Below, in pieces: positions 26,256-36,257 of a stretch of 64,000 bases of DNA. This stretch comes from an uncultured bacterium (GTDB lineage: Bacteria > Bacillota > Clostridia > Lachnospirales > Lachnospiraceae). Every line of letters begins with the position of its first letter. Position 1 is the stretch's first letter. Both the position numbers and the translations under genes were made by a program. The DNA lies in the NCBI GenBank assembly GCA_947574055.1, contig CANPIC010000005.1, forward strand, positions 1-64,000. The letters are read 5' to 3'. The notes under the pieces are model-generated. The model was given only the letters and a program-made list of their open reading frames with translations. It was not told the DNA's origin and made no database searches.

Positions 26256-28061
26256 TCAGGAAAGCACTTGCAGGAACCGGGACCTTGTTTCCGGTTCTTC
26301 TTTTGTCCCTGTCCGATAATACAGATACAGCTTCTCCCTGGCCCGGGTCATCCCCACATAGAACATCCGCCGCTCCTCTTCCAATTCCTTTTCCGAGACA
26401 GCCTTTCTGTGCGGGACACTGCCTTCATTCAGATCCGGCATAATCACACAGGCAAATTCCAGACCTTTGCTGGCATGGTACGTCAGGATACGAACCCCCT
26501 TGCCGGCTGCCAGATCCTGCGAAAACATATGCCGGCCATCTCCCTCTGCTCTGATTCTCTGTTCCCAGCTTTCCATCGTTTCCGCCTCCCCCGCCAGCTG
26601 TTGCAGTCTTGCGAGAACCTGCATCGCCTCTTCCTGCATGGAGCCCTGGTATGTACGCTGCAGCCAGGCCTCATATCCCATCCCTTTCCGAATATAGGAA
26701 AGCGCTGCATACAGTCTCATCCCTTCTGCCCGCCTGCAATCCTTTTCCAGCTTCCTGATCTGACTGATCACATCTGTTTCCAGATGATGGTACTGCAGCA
26801 ACTCCCGAAACTCCACCCATTCTCTGCCGCACCCTTCCCTACTGATACCTCTTGCAGGCCGATTCATAATCCGGTAGAAATTTTTTCTTGTCCGGTCCCC
26901 ATATACAAGCCGCAAATAAGCCATCATATCTTCCGTAACGAAATGACCGGCCAGACTTTTCTTCTCATCCGGCTGCCTATAGGGAATCCTCTGCCGCTTC
27001 AGGCATCCGGTAAGGGCCAGTGCATCGGCATTTTTCCGGTACAAAACGGCGGCATCAGACAGCTTTCCCGCCTGTTCCAGATCTCTGAGCAGCCTCACAA
27101 TCTCCCTGTTTTCCGTTTCCCTGTCCGCAAATCCCCGGCAGATCACTTCCTGTTCCCCGGAATCTTCCCGCGCCGCAATCTGCTTTTTGACAAACCGCTG
27201 CCGGTTTTGCGCGATTACCATGCCCGCCGCCCGGATAATCTGCGGCCTGCAGCGATAATTCATCTCCAGTGTGATCTGTCTGGTATTCGGATATTTTTGG
27301 GGAAAAGAGAGCATACTTTCCGTTCCTGCACCCCGGAATCCGTAAATTGACTGATCGTCATCCCCGACCAAAAACAGATTGTTTTCCGGCTGTGCCAGCA
27401 GAAATAACACCTGTTCCTGAACAGGCGACACGTCCTGATATTCATCTGCCAGAATATAGCGACACCTTGCCTGCCACTGCCTTAAAATCTGCGGCCTTTT
27501 TTCAAACAACTGCAGACATGCCCAGGCCATATCATCAAAGTCCAGGCGACCACTTTCGGCGCACAGGCGGCGGAAGCTGGCTAATATCTCCCTAATCTGC
27601 TCGGTGGAAATGCCTTCTATGGGAGACTTTGGACCCAGCACTTCACCGTTTTTCAGCCTGCCCGTCACTTCCAGAAAGGCAGGGACAAGCTGTATATGGA
27701 TCTGTCTGTGAAGCAAAATCTGCTGCATCAGCTTCTGTTTTTCTTTTTCTTTCATTACTGTCAGGGGATGGTTGCCGGCGTTTTCCCGCAGAATACGGTA
27801 ATAGATCGCATGAAAGGTGCCAAACCGGACCGGAAGTTTTGCTCCCATCAGGGAGAGAAATCTTTGCTGCATTTCTGCAGCAGCCGCTTTTGTAAAAGTA
27901 ACAACCGTTATGTCTTCTGCCGGAATATGCAGGACGCCTGTCATATATTCCAGCCGTTTGGTTATCACGGTAGTCTTGCCACTGCCCGGGCCTGCAAGCA
28001 CCAACGCAGGCCCGTCGCCGTGACAGATCGCTTCCCGCTGAGAAGCGTTAAAATTACTCAT
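26256..28061 (-). CDS. UvrD/PcrA-like superfamily 1 ATP-dependent DNA helicase
   Basis: The 601-residue protein has the UvrD/Rep motif set in order: NASQREAICHGDGP, Walker A AGPGSGKTTVITKRL (about residue 24), motif II ADEYQDVSPVQEQ, motif III DDDQSIYGFRGA, motif V TYHASKGLEFACVI (about 535) and motif VI FYVGMTRAREKLYLYY. It is shorter than PcrA (about 720 residues) and resembles the compact UvrD-like helicases of Clostridia. The ATG overlaps the gltX end region with only a distant AGAGGG, so the start is uncertain; a TTG 21 nt upstream is an alternative. Probably in one transcript with gltX and the hydrogenase. Confidence 0.88.
   Translation of the reverse strand: MSNFNASQREAICHGDGPALVLAGPGSGKTTVITKRLEYMTGVLHIPAEDITVVTFTKAAAAEMQQRFLSLMGAKLPVRFGTFHAIYYRILRENAGNHPLTVMKEKEKQKLMQQILLHRQIHIQLVPAFLEVTGRLKNGEVLGPKSPIEGISTEQIREILASFRRLCAESGRLDFDDMAWACLQLFEKRPQILRQWQARCRYILADEYQDVSPVQEQVLFLLAQPENNLFLVGDDDQSIYGFRGAGTESMLSFPQKYPNTRQITLEMNYRCRPQIIRAAGMVIAQNRQRFVKKQIAAREDSGEQEVICRGFADRETENREIVRLLRDLEQAGKLSDAAVLYRKNADALALTGCLKRQRIPYRQPDEKKSLAGHFVTEDMMAYLRLVYGDRTRKNFYRIMNRPARGISREGCGREWVEFRELLQYHHLETDVISQIRKLEKDCRRAEGMRLYAALSYIRKGMGYEAWLQRTYQGSMQEEAMQVLARLQQLAGEAETMESWEQRIRAEGDGRHMFSQDLAAGKGVRILTYHASKGLEFACVIMPDLNEGSVPHRKAVSEKELEEERRMFYVGMTRAREKLYLYYRTGTKEEPETRSRFLQVLS
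26274..26304 (+). terminator. Terminator for DUF1292 gene inside the 3' end of the helicase gene
   Basis: GAACCGG (26274-26280) pairs with CCGGTTC (26291-26297) and is followed by TTCTTTT on the plus strand. It lies within the convergent helicase coding region. Confidence 0.5.
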
Positions 28062-28062
28062 G

Positions 28063-29514
28063 TTACTTATCAAGCAGTGCAATCCCTCTGCGAATCCTCG
28101 CCAGAGATTCCTCTTTCCCGAGTATTTCCATGATCTCCGTAGCGCCCCCGGGAGTCATCTGCTTGCCGGATACGGCTGTCCTGACCGGCCACATCACATA
28201 ACCGTTTTTACAGCCCTTTTTCTCCACATAGGAGAGTAGCACCTGATACAGCGCATCATTGCTGTAATCCTCCTGTGCTTCCAGGATCGGCAGCAATTCC
28301 TGCAGCACTTCCAGCGAAGATTCTTTGGTCGTCTTCATCTTCTTATGACAATACATACCGGGATCATAATCCGGCAGCACCTCAAAGAAGTCCACCATCT
28401 CCCGGATATCCGGAAATACTTCGATCCTCGTTTTGACCATGGCTGCTATTTTGCCAAAATCAACATCCCTGGTGATCCCTTCCTTCAAATAAGGCAGCGC
28501 CATCTCATAAAAGGCATCAAAGTCCATGGCTTTGATATATTCGCCGTTCATCCATTTCAGCTTGGTATAATCAAAAACAGCCGGTGATTTGGACAGATGA
28601 TGGTAGTCAAACACTTCCACCAACTCCTGCAGGGAAAATATTTCCCGGTTATCGGAAGGGCTCCAGCCCAGAAGCGCCACAAAATTCACAATCGCTTCCG
28701 TCAAAAATCCCTGCTCTGTCAGATCTTCATAAGAGGAATGGCCACAGCGCTTGGACAGTTTATGATGCTCCTCATCCGTGATCAGCGGACAATGCACATA
28801 GACAGGCACTTCCCAGCCAAAGGCTTCATAGAGCCTGTTATATTTGGGCGAGGAAGAAAGATACTCATTTCCTCTGACCACATGAGTAATCCCCATCAGA
28901 TGATCATCCACCACATTGGCAAAATTGTAGGTGGGATAGCCATCTGATTTGATCAGGATCATATCATCGAGTTCCCCGTTATCCACAGTGATCTCACCAT
29001 AGATCTCATCCTGAAAGGATGTGGTCCCTTCCGTGGGATTGTTCTGCCGGATCACATAAGGTACGCCCGCCGCCAGTTTCTCTTCCACCTCCTCTTTGGA
29101 AAGAGACAGGCAATGCTTGTCATAGACATTGATCTCTTTTCCTTCCACGACTCTTGTCAGAGAAGAAAGGCGTTCCTTATCACAAAAGCAATAATAAGCC
29201 TCTCCTTTTTCAATCAGCTTCTTTGCATAGGTAAGGTACAACCCCTTTGCCTGCCGCTCACTCTGCACATAAGGCCCCACGCCTTTCTCCTGATCAGGGC
29301 CCTCGTCATGTACAAGCCCTGTCTTTTGCAGGGTGCGGTAGATAATATCCACTGCCCCTTCCACATAACGTTCCTGGTCGGTATCTTCAATCCGCAGGAT
29401 AAAATCGCCGCCTTCGTGTTTGGCAATCAGATAAGCATACAACGCCGTCCGCAGATTTCCCACATGCATACGGCCTGTGGGGCTGGGGGCAAATCTGGTT
29501 CTTATTTTTTTCAT
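28063..29514 (-). CDS. gltX: Glutamate--tRNA ligase
   Basis: The 483-residue class I synthetase has [19 protein letters not shown] (HIGH motif) at residue 8 and [14 protein letters not shown] (KMSKS motif) near residue 255. Whether it is discriminating cannot be told by eye. It overlaps the hydrogenase stop by 4 nt (ATGA), an unusual coupling of a tRNA synthetase to a redox enzyme, and is followed directly by a helicase gene. Confidence 0.95.
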   Translation of the reverse strand: MKKIRTRFAPSPTGRMHVGNLRTALYAYLIAKHEGGDFILRIEDTDQERYVEGAVDIIYRTLQKTGLVHDEGPDQEKGVGPYVQSERQAKGLYLTYAKKLIEKGEAYYCFCDKERLSSLTRVVEGKEINVYDKHCLSLSKEEVEEKLAAGVPYVIRQNNPTEGTTSFQDEIYGEITVDNGELDDMILIKSDGYPTYNFANVVDDHLMGITHVVRGNEYLSSSPKYNRLYEAFGWEVPVYVHCPLITDEEHHKLSKRCGHSSYEDLTEQGFLTEAIVNFVALLGWSPSDNREIFSLQELVEVFDYHHLSKSPAVFDYTKLKWMNGEYIKAMDFDAFYEMALPYLKEGITRDVDFGKIAAMVKTRIEVFPDIREMVDFFEVLPDYDPGMYCHKKMKTTKESSLEVLQELLPILEAQEDYSNDALYQVLLSYVEKKGCKNGYVMWPVRTAVSGKQMTPGGATEIMEILGKEESLARIRRGIALLDK

Positions 29515-31010
29515 TCTCTCTCCTTGGTATCTTCGGGCTCCGGCAGCTTCCGCTCTGCTGCCGCCTTAAATTTTCCTACTTCTTTGGATGCCGCCGCCAC
29601 CGGAATATTCGTACCCGCACCGGCCACACAACCGCCCGGGCAAGCCATGCCTTCGATCAGGCAGCCTTTTTTCTTCCCCACTTTGGCAAGCATCAGCATC
29701 TTCTTACATTCCGCCAGACTCTCCGCATGTTCGATATTGACTTCCACCTCAGGATAGTACTCCCGGATACAGTCTTCAATGGCACTGGCCACACCGCCAG
29801 CCACACCATAGCCCCTTCCGGCTCCGGTAGCGCCTTTGAGTTCATCCATAGCGGCGATCTCTTCCAGCAAAATGCCCCTGGCTTCAAACATTCCGGTCAG
29901 TTCTTCAAATGTGATTACAAAATCCACATCCGAACGTACCGTCCTTCTTGAAGCCTCCAGTTTCTTGGAGGCACAGGGACCGATAAATACCACACTGGCA
30001 TCGGGATGTTCCTCTTTGATGATCCGCGCAGTGGCTACCATAGGCGTCAGTTCATTGGAAATATTGCTGATGGTTTCCGTGAAAAACTTCTTCGCCAGCA
30101 TCGACCAGGAAGGGCAGCAGGAAGTCAGCAGGAAAGGCAGATTGCCTGTGGCCACCTCATGCACATAATGCTCCGCTTCCGCCATAGCGCCAAGATCTGC
30201 ACCGATGGCCGTTTCGTATACATCTGCAAAGCCCAGTTCCTTGAGGGCTGTTTTTAACATATCAGGCGTTACCTTTGGACCGAACTGCCCTGCAAAAGCA
30301 GGTGCTACCTGTGCGATGATCTTCCGTCCCGACTGCATGGCACGGATCAGCTGAAAGATCTGCGACTTGTCCGCAATAGCGCCAAACGGACAACTCACCA
30401 TACACTGCCCACAGGATACGCACAAATCATTATCTATTACCGCTCTGCCCGATTCATCACTCTTTATGGCTCCCACCCCACAGGCACCGGCACAGGGCCT
30501 GACCTGATGAGAAATGGCATCGTAGGGACAGACTGCTTTACACTTACCGCAACGGATACATTTGTCCTGATCAATATAAGACTTTCCGTTTACCATCGTA
30601 ATGGCCCCTTTGGGACAGACTTCATTACAGGGGTGGGCCACACAACCCATACACCGGTTGGTCACTTCATATTCATTGACCGGACAGGCATTGCAGGCAG
30701 AAGGAATCACCTGCATCAGCGGCGGTTCATAATACTTCTCCGAAATATTGCTCTCTTCCAGCCCCTGTGTCACATGTACCGGTACATTCTCCGGACGCAG
30801 ACTCATCCCCATCGCCAGCCGCAGCTGCTCCCGGATAATGGCACGCTCCCGATATACACTCTCCCGGTAGGCAGACTCATTGTAATTCACCATCTTATAG
30901 GGAAGCGCCTCCATATCGTCAATCAGGTTTTCCGAATAATACGCAAGAGATGCGATCTCCTTAAATACGCGCCTCCTGATCTTTCTTACCTGTGTCTCTA
31001 TTCCTCTCAT
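29511..31010 (-). CDS. Monomeric [FeFe] hydrogenase (group B-like)
   Basis: The 499-residue protein has ferredoxin-type clusters in its first half ([38 protein letters not shown]) and then the H-cluster signatures: P1 TSCCPSW (near residue 305), P2 GPCASKKLE (near 352) and P3 [14 protein letters not shown] (near 460). All four H-cluster cysteines are present. Gly replaces Met in the P2 MPC motif and the domain order matches group B hydrogenases, whose role is less well known than group A. The start at 31010 follows GGAGGAG; the ATG at 31022 would contain that site. Electrons would come from or go to ferredoxin. Confidence 0.87.
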   Translation of the reverse strand: MRGIETQVRKIRRRVFKEIASLAYYSENLIDDMEALPYKMVNYNESAYRESVYRERAIIREQLRLAMGMSLRPENVPVHVTQGLEESNISEKYYEPPLMQVIPSACNACPVNEYEVTNRCMGCVAHPCNEVCPKGAITMVNGKSYIDQDKCIRCGKCKAVCPYDAISHQVRPCAGACGVGAIKSDESGRAVIDNDLCVSCGQCMVSCPFGAIADKSQIFQLIRAMQSGRKIIAQVAPAFAGQFGPKVTPDMLKTALKELGFADVYETAIGADLGAMAEAEHYVHEVATGNLPFLLTSCCPSWSMLAKKFFTETISNISNELTPMVATARIIKEEHPDASVVFIGPCASKKLEASRRTVRSDVDFVITFEELTGMFEARGILLEEIAAMDELKGATGAGRGYGVAGGVASAIEDCIREYYPEVEVNIEHAESLAECKKMLMLAKVGKKKGCLIEGMACPGGCVAGAGTNIPVAAASKEVGKFKAAAERKLPEPEDTKERE

Positions 31011-31026
31011 AAACTCCTCCATCCCA

Positions 31027-31049
31027 AAGTGAAATCACGAATTACACTT
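31027..31049. promoter_or_regulatory. Dyad before the hydrogenase gene
   Basis: AAGTGaAAT-N5-ATTaCACTT pairs at eight of nine positions and lies just upstream of the hydrogenase ribosome binding site. It is a candidate operator for a redox or other regulator. It does not match the Rex consensus well. Confidence 0.35.
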
Positions 31050-31200
31050 ACTCACGTCCTATTTTCACATAAACAGGTGTGGAAATCAAGGCTTTCTGTT
31101 ATTTTTTTATCAAAGTAAATAGAAAAGTAAATACAATGAAATAACTCCCCATTTGCTTTTGTGCTCCTGGAGCATGCAGACGGAAGATGGCCATCACTGC

Positions 31201-31225
31201 AAAAATATGCGATTTAATTGCGCAT
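31201..31225 (-). terminator. Weak terminator after feoB
   Basis: On the minus strand ATGCG...CGCAT (5-bp stem, 9-nt loop) is followed by ATTTTT, about 13 nt past the feoB stop. The stem is short, so read-through toward the hydrogenase is possible. Confidence 0.4.
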
Positions 31226-31237
31226 CTATCTTTTTCT

Positions 31238-33244
31238 TCAAAACAACACCCTTCCGATCTGATACACCGCCGTCGCGGCGCACCAGGCCAAAAGCAGCTG
31301 GAACACAACCATCTTGCCGGTAAATTTCCAGGAACCGCTCTCTTTTTTTACAGTGGCGATGGTAGCAGCGCAGGGGACATACAACAGGCAGAAAACCATA
31401 AGCGCATAGGCATTGAGCGGGCCAAAATCCGGTTTCTGCATATGAATACGATCGACTATCGCCGCCATCCCTGCCGCGGAGTCCGCATTGACCACCCCAA
31501 ACAGCACCGTAAAGCTGGATACCACCACTTCCTTGGCCGAAATACCGGATATCAGTGCCACGGCGATCTGCCACATATCCAGTCCCGCAGGCGCCAGCAA
31601 AGGCATCATACTCCTGCCAATCATCGCACCGAAGCTGTCCGCCGCATCCTCCACCATCCCGTGCATGCCAAAATTCAGGACAAACCAGATGATAATGGAG
31701 GCAAGAAAGATGGTCGTCCCCGCTTTTTCCAGGTAATCCTTTAATTTCGTCCACACATAGATGCCGATCGTCCGAATGTTGGGCCGCTTATACTCCGGCA
31801 GTTCAATCAGCAGACAGTCCGCACTCTCTTTTCCTTTTTCCCGGCCATGAATCACAAGCGCAGACACGATCGCCACGATCATACCAATGGCATACATGGA
31901 AAACGCAGCCAATACTTTGCAATTTGCAAAAAACATATCGGAAAACAGCACATAGATCGGCAGTCTGGCGGAACAGGACATAAACGGCGTGATCAGCATG
32001 GTCTTTCTCCGGTCCCGTTCTGTCTCCAGCGCCCGGGTAGCCATAATAGCAGGGACGGTGCAGCCAAAGCCAAGTACCATGGGCAAAAATGCCTTTCCCG
32101 ACAGCCCCGCACGTCCCATAATATGATCCATGACATAGGCCACTCTGGACATATAACCGCTGTCTTCCAGAATTGCCAGCGCCAAAAACAAAATAACTAT
32201 ATTGGGAATAAATGTAAGGATCCCGCCCACACCAGCCATGATCCCTTCCACGATCAGGGAAATCAGCCAGGGGGCACATCTCACGGAAACAAGCAGCGAT
32301 GAAACCTGCGCCGACAGAAAACCCAGCGCCATCTCAAACCCGCCCTTCAGAAAATCCCCCACTGTAAAGGTGAGGAAAAAAACAAAACACATAATCAGCA
32401 AAAATATGGGCACACCCCAGAACGGATGGGTCAGTGTCCTGTCAATCCGATCTGTGGATGCCGCCTGTTTCTCTTTATGAAACAGCACTTCCCGGATAAT
32501 ATTCTCTATGTAGGCGTATTTTTTCTGAATGATATCTTTCTCATAACTGCGTCCCACGACATTTTCAATCGAAATGGGGTGTTCATTCATCACATCTTCA
32601 TCGTTTTCCAGCAGCTTAAGCGCGTGCCAGCGGATACTGGAATGTTGCGGATAGTGAGCCTGCATCATTTCTTCCAGCCGCGTGATCTTCTCTTCGATCT
32701 CCTTACCATAAGTCAGTACAGGACCGACGGCCCCTTCCTCACAGTGGTGAACCACTGCATGGAGCAAAATCCCCAGCCCCGTCCGCTTTGCGGCAGATAC
32801 CGGCACCACCGGAATACCGCCCAGTAGTTCCGGCAGTCTGTGCAGATCAATCTCCATCCCTCTCTCACTGACGATATCCATCATATTGAGTGCCAATATT
32901 ACCGGTTTCCCAAGTTCCAGCAGCTGCAGTGTCAGATACAGGTTCCGTTCAAGCGAGGAGGCATCCACCACATTGACGACGGCATCGATCTCGTCGTCCA
33001 TCACACACTGTCTTGTCACCTTTTCTTCTATCGTATAGCAGGTCAGAGAATAGATACCCGGTGTATCGACAATGGTCAGACTGCAGTCCTCGTACTGGGC
33101 AGACCCTTCTTTCTTTTCCACTGTCACGCCGGGCCAGTTAGCCACCTTCAGACGCGAACCCGTCACCGCATTAAACAGTGTGGTCTTACCGCAGTTTGGG
33201 TTGCCTACGAATGCCACCCTGATCTTTTTTTCGGATTCTGTCAT
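31238..33244 (-). CDS. feoB: Ferrous iron transporter FeoB
   Basis: The 668-residue membrane GTPase imports Fe2+. The N-terminal G domain shows GNPNCGKTTLFN (G1, residue 11), DTPGIYSL (G3) and NMMD (G4). Two Gate regions follow with GFGCTVPAIMATRALE near residue 395, then membrane helices to the C-terminus. The ATG at 33244 overlaps the feoA stop (ATGA); the upstream open frame runs through feoA and is rejected. Iron uptake fits the many Fe-S proteins encoded here. Confidence 0.95.
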   Translation of the reverse strand: MTESEKKIRVAFVGNPNCGKTTLFNAVTGSRLKVANWPGVTVEKKEGSAQYEDCSLTIVDTPGIYSLTCYTIEEKVTRQCVMDDEIDAVVNVVDASSLERNLYLTLQLLELGKPVILALNMMDIVSERGMEIDLHRLPELLGGIPVVPVSAAKRTGLGILLHAVVHHCEEGAVGPVLTYGKEIEEKITRLEEMMQAHYPQHSSIRWHALKLLENDEDVMNEHPISIENVVGRSYEKDIIQKKYAYIENIIREVLFHKEKQAASTDRIDRTLTHPFWGVPIFLLIMCFVFFLTFTVGDFLKGGFEMALGFLSAQVSSLLVSVRCAPWLISLIVEGIMAGVGGILTFIPNIVILFLALAILEDSGYMSRVAYVMDHIMGRAGLSGKAFLPMVLGFGCTVPAIMATRALETERDRRKTMLITPFMSCSARLPIYVLFSDMFFANCKVLAAFSMYAIGMIVAIVSALVIHGREKGKESADCLLIELPEYKRPNIRTIGIYVWTKLKDYLEKAGTTIFLASIIIWFVLNFGMHGMVEDAADSFGAMIGRSMMPLLAPAGLDMWQIAVALISGISAKEVVVSSFTVLFGVVNADSAAGMAAIVDRIHMQKPDFGPLNAYALMVFCLLYVPCAATIATVKKESGSWKFTGKMVVFQLLLAWCAATAVYQIGRVLF

Positions 33245-33483
33245 ATGGCACACTCCTTTTCCCTCAATTCCGTCACTTCGATACAGGACGAGATATGCCT
33301 GCCCAGCGCCAGTCTTGTTCCTCTCACCTGTATAATCATGGCACCCTGCCGCTTCCGGTTCAGTATCTTCACACATGTCCCGTCATTGATCCCCAGCGCC
33401 TGCAGCCTGCGTGTTACGGCTGCTTCCACAAATACGCTTTTTACCTGATAAGAAGCCCCTGTTGTTCCGTCATACAGCGTCAT
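33241..33483 (-). CDS. feoA: Ferrous iron transport protein FeoA
   Basis: The 80-residue SH3-like protein has the FeoA pattern: RLQALGINDGTCVKILNR and GTRLALGRHISSCIEV. It is a small cytoplasmic partner thought to regulate FeoB. It ends ECAI with a 4-nt overlap into feoB, so the two are coupled. No Fur box was recognised in the short upstream region. Confidence 0.9.
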   Translation of the reverse strand: MTLYDGTTGASYQVKSVFVEAAVTRRLQALGINDGTCVKILNRKRQGAMIIQVRGTRLALGRHISSCIEVTELREKECAI

Positions 33484-33587
33484 TTGTCAAATCCCCCTGC
33501 CTTTTTATTCTGCCACTACCTGATCCGCCAGACAGATGACAGCTTTTGTGTCTATTATAGCAGGTTTCTCTTCTTTTTGAAACTCCT

Positions 33588-35015
33588 CTATTTCTTTGCA
33601 CCGGGCAGACGCAGACGGAACACCCGCCGCATCAGTTCCTTCCCGTGAAAGGGAATCAGTGGATAAATATAACTGGTATTGGCCACAGTTTTGTTACATG
33701 CAATACTCAGCAGGCACAGGAGTATGGCGCCGATATAGCCCCACAGTCCAAATAACGCCGTGGCTATCAGATTGATAATCCGCATAAATTTCAGCGCATA
33801 GCCCAGTTCATAACTGGACTGGGTATAGTTGGCAATGGCCACAAATGCCATATAGAGCATCACTTCCGAGTTAAACCAGCCACTGTTTACCGAAAACTCT
33901 CCCAGTACCAGTGCCGCCATGACACTGAGCGGTGTGCTGAGCATATTAGGGGTATTGACCGCCGCCAGACGCAGGCCGTCGATGGCGAGCTCTAAGATAA
34001 GAAACTGCCAGAGCAGCGGCAGATTCATCTCATCTTTGATCCGGATGAAAGCAAAGGCTTGTGGTATCCACTGCGGATTCTGCGTCAGCAGCAAATAGGT
34101 AGGCGTCAGAAAATATGTGATAAAGGCAATCAGAAACCTCGAAAACCGCAGATAAGTGCCGGTAATCGGCGGGAAATAATAATCATCCGCTTCATCTATG
34201 ACATCAAACACGGTCGTCGGCGTAATCATGGCCGAAGGGGAATTGTCCACCAGAATCACAATATTGCCTTCCAGTATATGCGCCGCCGCCGTATCGGGAC
34301 GTTCTGTAAATTTGAATTTGGGAAACGGATTGTACCAGCTTCGCTTGTACAGACATTCCGCCAGACTTTCCTGATTCATGGTTAATGCGTCCACGCGGAT
34401 ATTGCGAATCCCGTCTTTGATCTTATTTAAAAAAGCCTGATCCACCCGGGAATCCATATAACAAAGTACGATATCGGTCTGCGAACTTTCGCCCGCATTC
34501 ATCATTTCCATACACAGATCCGTACTTCTGATTCTTCTGCGGATCAAAGCCGTATTAAAGACAACTGTCTCCACAAAGCCGTCTTTGGAGCCCCGCAGCA
34601 CCTTATCTTTTTCCGGCTCAGACACGCTTCTGGCCGGATAGGTACGGGAGTCGATGAGAATGGCCTTCTCATACCCCTCTATCAGCAGAACCAGAACCCC
34701 CGACATAAGATTATGGATGATCTCTTCCCACGTATCATTGACATCCACTTCCACATAGGGCATATGCTTTTTCAGCATTTCATGGACATTCTCTGCCATC
34801 TCCTGCGCTGTCAGCTCCATAAAATACTGCAGCAGTTTCTCCATCAGTTCGTCTTTACAAAACCCGTCAATAAAATAAAAACCGGCCTCTTTTCCGCCGA
34901 TATGAATCACCCGGTATACCATATCGAAATTTTTATCGACGCAGAGCGTCTCCTTCAGATAAGCCATATCATCAGAAAACCTGCCTGTCATCTTTGTCTG
35001 TGTCTGACTTTGCAT
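33588..35015 (-). CDS. spoVAF: GerA-family spore membrane protein SpoVAF
   Basis: The 475-residue protein belongs to the GerA A-subunit family. A soluble N-terminal half contains DIVLCYMDSRVDQAFL near residue 180 and the hallmark VLVDNSP-type segment NIVILVDNSPSAMITP near residue 253. Five or so membrane helices follow from about residue 300. Similarity of layout and length favours SpoVAF over a nutrient receptor, since no GerB or GerC genes are adjacent. SpoVAF is made in the forespore and resides in the spore inner membrane. AAAGGAG before the ATG sets the start, and a sigma-G-like promoter precedes it. Confidence 0.82.
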   Translation of the reverse strand: MQSQTQTKMTGRFSDDMAYLKETLCVDKNFDMVYRVIHIGGKEAGFYFIDGFCKDELMEKLLQYFMELTAQEMAENVHEMLKKHMPYVEVDVNDTWEEIIHNLMSGVLVLLIEGYEKAILIDSRTYPARSVSEPEKDKVLRGSKDGFVETVVFNTALIRRRIRSTDLCMEMMNAGESSQTDIVLCYMDSRVDQAFLNKIKDGIRNIRVDALTMNQESLAECLYKRSWYNPFPKFKFTERPDTAAAHILEGNIVILVDNSPSAMITPTTVFDVIDEADDYYFPPITGTYLRFSRFLIAFITYFLTPTYLLLTQNPQWIPQAFAFIRIKDEMNLPLLWQFLILELAIDGLRLAAVNTPNMLSTPLSVMAALVLGEFSVNSGWFNSEVMLYMAFVAIANYTQSSYELGYALKFMRIINLIATALFGLWGYIGAILLCLLSIACNKTVANTSYIYPLIPFHGKELMRRVFRLRLPGAKK

Positions 35016-35082
35016 AAAAAACTCCTTTCGGACATGGGGGGAAATCCGTATCATGTACCTGCTGCACATGAATACATTTCCT

Positions 35083-35113
35083 TATTATGTCTCGAAAGGA
35101 GTGTTTTCATACA
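35083..35113 (-). promoter_or_regulatory. Sigma-G-like promoter for spoVAF
   Basis: On the minus strand TGTATG (35108-35113) and CATAATA (35083-35089) are spaced by 18 nt. They match the sigma-G pattern known from Bacillus (TGHATR, CATWHTA). The leader would be about 60 nt. This supports forespore expression. Confidence 0.6.
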
Positions 35114-35133
35114 GTCTGATCAATTTCTCCCGC

Positions 35134-35643
35134 TCAGTTCGTGCTGCCAAAGCCGCCCGTACGCACGGTCTCTGTCTCATCATCCGTTGTCAGGCCATAC
35201 TCCAGGAAAATACCCTGTATAAAACCTGCCCCCCGGTCGACCCGCAGTTCCATCCCCACTTTGGAGTCGTTGGTAATCCGGACCATGATATGTCCCTCGT
35301 TATCCGCGTAAAAATAATCGCTGTCAATAATCCCCACAGTATTATTCAGCTGGAAACGATATTTGAACCCCAGGCCGCTTCTGGGATACAGCATCAGCAC
35401 CCAGTCCTCTTCCATCTCCACCCGGATTCCGGTAGGAAGCAAAAGTTCCTTTCCGGGACTGATATTAAAGGTAATCGGGGAATGGAAGTCATAGCCCGCA
35501 CTTCCTTTGGTAGCTCTGGTGGGGAGTTTCAGCTGTTCATAAATCTCATTGATCTCCGCCTCCGTAAAACCGGGTACAGCCTTATGCAGATCTTCTCCAA
35601 ACCGTTCTCTACTTACTTTGTAAAATTTTGCAACTCGTTTCAT
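35134..35643 (-). CDS. dUTP diphosphatase-like protein
   Basis: The 169-residue protein shows the five trimeric dUTPase motifs in order: ATKGSAGYD (near residue 43), PRSGLG, GIIDSDY, RGAGFIQGIF and the C-terminal RTGGFGSTN. It would hydrolyse dUTP to dUMP, protecting DNA and supplying dTMP synthesis. It is somewhat longer than typical because of an N-terminal helical extension, and the dCTP deaminase branch is a possible alternative. GGGAGG before the ATG at 35643 decides the start over a GTG that overlaps nrdG. It follows nrdG, so the deoxynucleotide genes are together. Confidence 0.85.
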   Translation of the reverse strand: MKRVAKFYKVSRERFGEDLHKAVPGFTEAEINEIYEQLKLPTRATKGSAGYDFHSPITFNISPGKELLLPTGIRVEMEEDWVLMLYPRSGLGFKYRFQLNNTVGIIDSDYFYADNEGHIMVRITNDSKVGMELRVDRGAGFIQGIFLEYGLTTDDETETVRTGGFGSTN

Positions 35644-35717
35644 CTTATCCTCCCTTTGTCTTTTGCCTGATCCCTGCAGAACCAGCAAGATGGCGGTTCT
35701 CATACCTTCTCTGCCTT

Positions 35718-36233
35718 TCACTCTGCTGCATAATCGCCGCAGTACAGCACCGGGGACGCTCCCGGGCCCGCCGCCAGACTTTTCCTTACATCAATCACTC
35801 TCTGATTCCTGCTGCCTTTCCACATCAGGTTCGGATCGTGTTCCTCTATGTGAAATTCACCATCCACCAGCACATCAATCTGTGCCATCACCGGATCATC
35901 GCACACATGTTCCCAGACATCCCCTGTATAGAGCCAGATCGTCTTATCCGGCATCTCTGCTCTGATCTCGCGCACCAGATTTCTCACTTCCGCCCGGTTA
36001 GACGGGTGGAGCGGGTCACCGCCGGAAAAAGTAACACCCGATATGTATGGCTTTTCCAGCTGCGCAAACAATTCTGCCCTGGCTGCTTCGTCAAACAGGA
36101 GCCCACCGTTTGGGTCCCATGTGACCGGATTGTGACACTCCCGGCAGCAGTGAGAACAGCCTGCCACCCAGAGCACCACCCGCAGCCCGTCCCCGTTGAG
36201 CATATCATCTTTTGTTATATTATGATAACGCAT
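35718..36233 (-). CDS. nrdG: Anaerobic ribonucleoside-triphosphate reductase activating protein NrdG
   Basis: The 171-residue radical SAM enzyme has the CX3CX2C cluster motif in CSHCCREC near residue 26 and the SAM-binding FSGGDPLHP near residue 69. It uses S-adenosylmethionine and an electron to make the glycyl radical on NrdD. It is encoded 24 nt after nrdD in the same direction. Confidence 0.94.
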   Translation of the reverse strand: MRYHNITKDDMLNGDGLRVVLWVAGCSHCCRECHNPVTWDPNGGLLFDEAARAELFAQLEKPYISGVTFSGGDPLHPSNRAEVRNLVREIRAEMPDKTIWLYTGDVWEHVCDDPVMAQIDVLVDGEFHIEEHDPNLMWKGSRNQRVIDVRKSLAAGPGASPVLYCGDYAAE

Positions 36234-36257
36234 CGCTTCTCTCCTGCCTGCATATTC

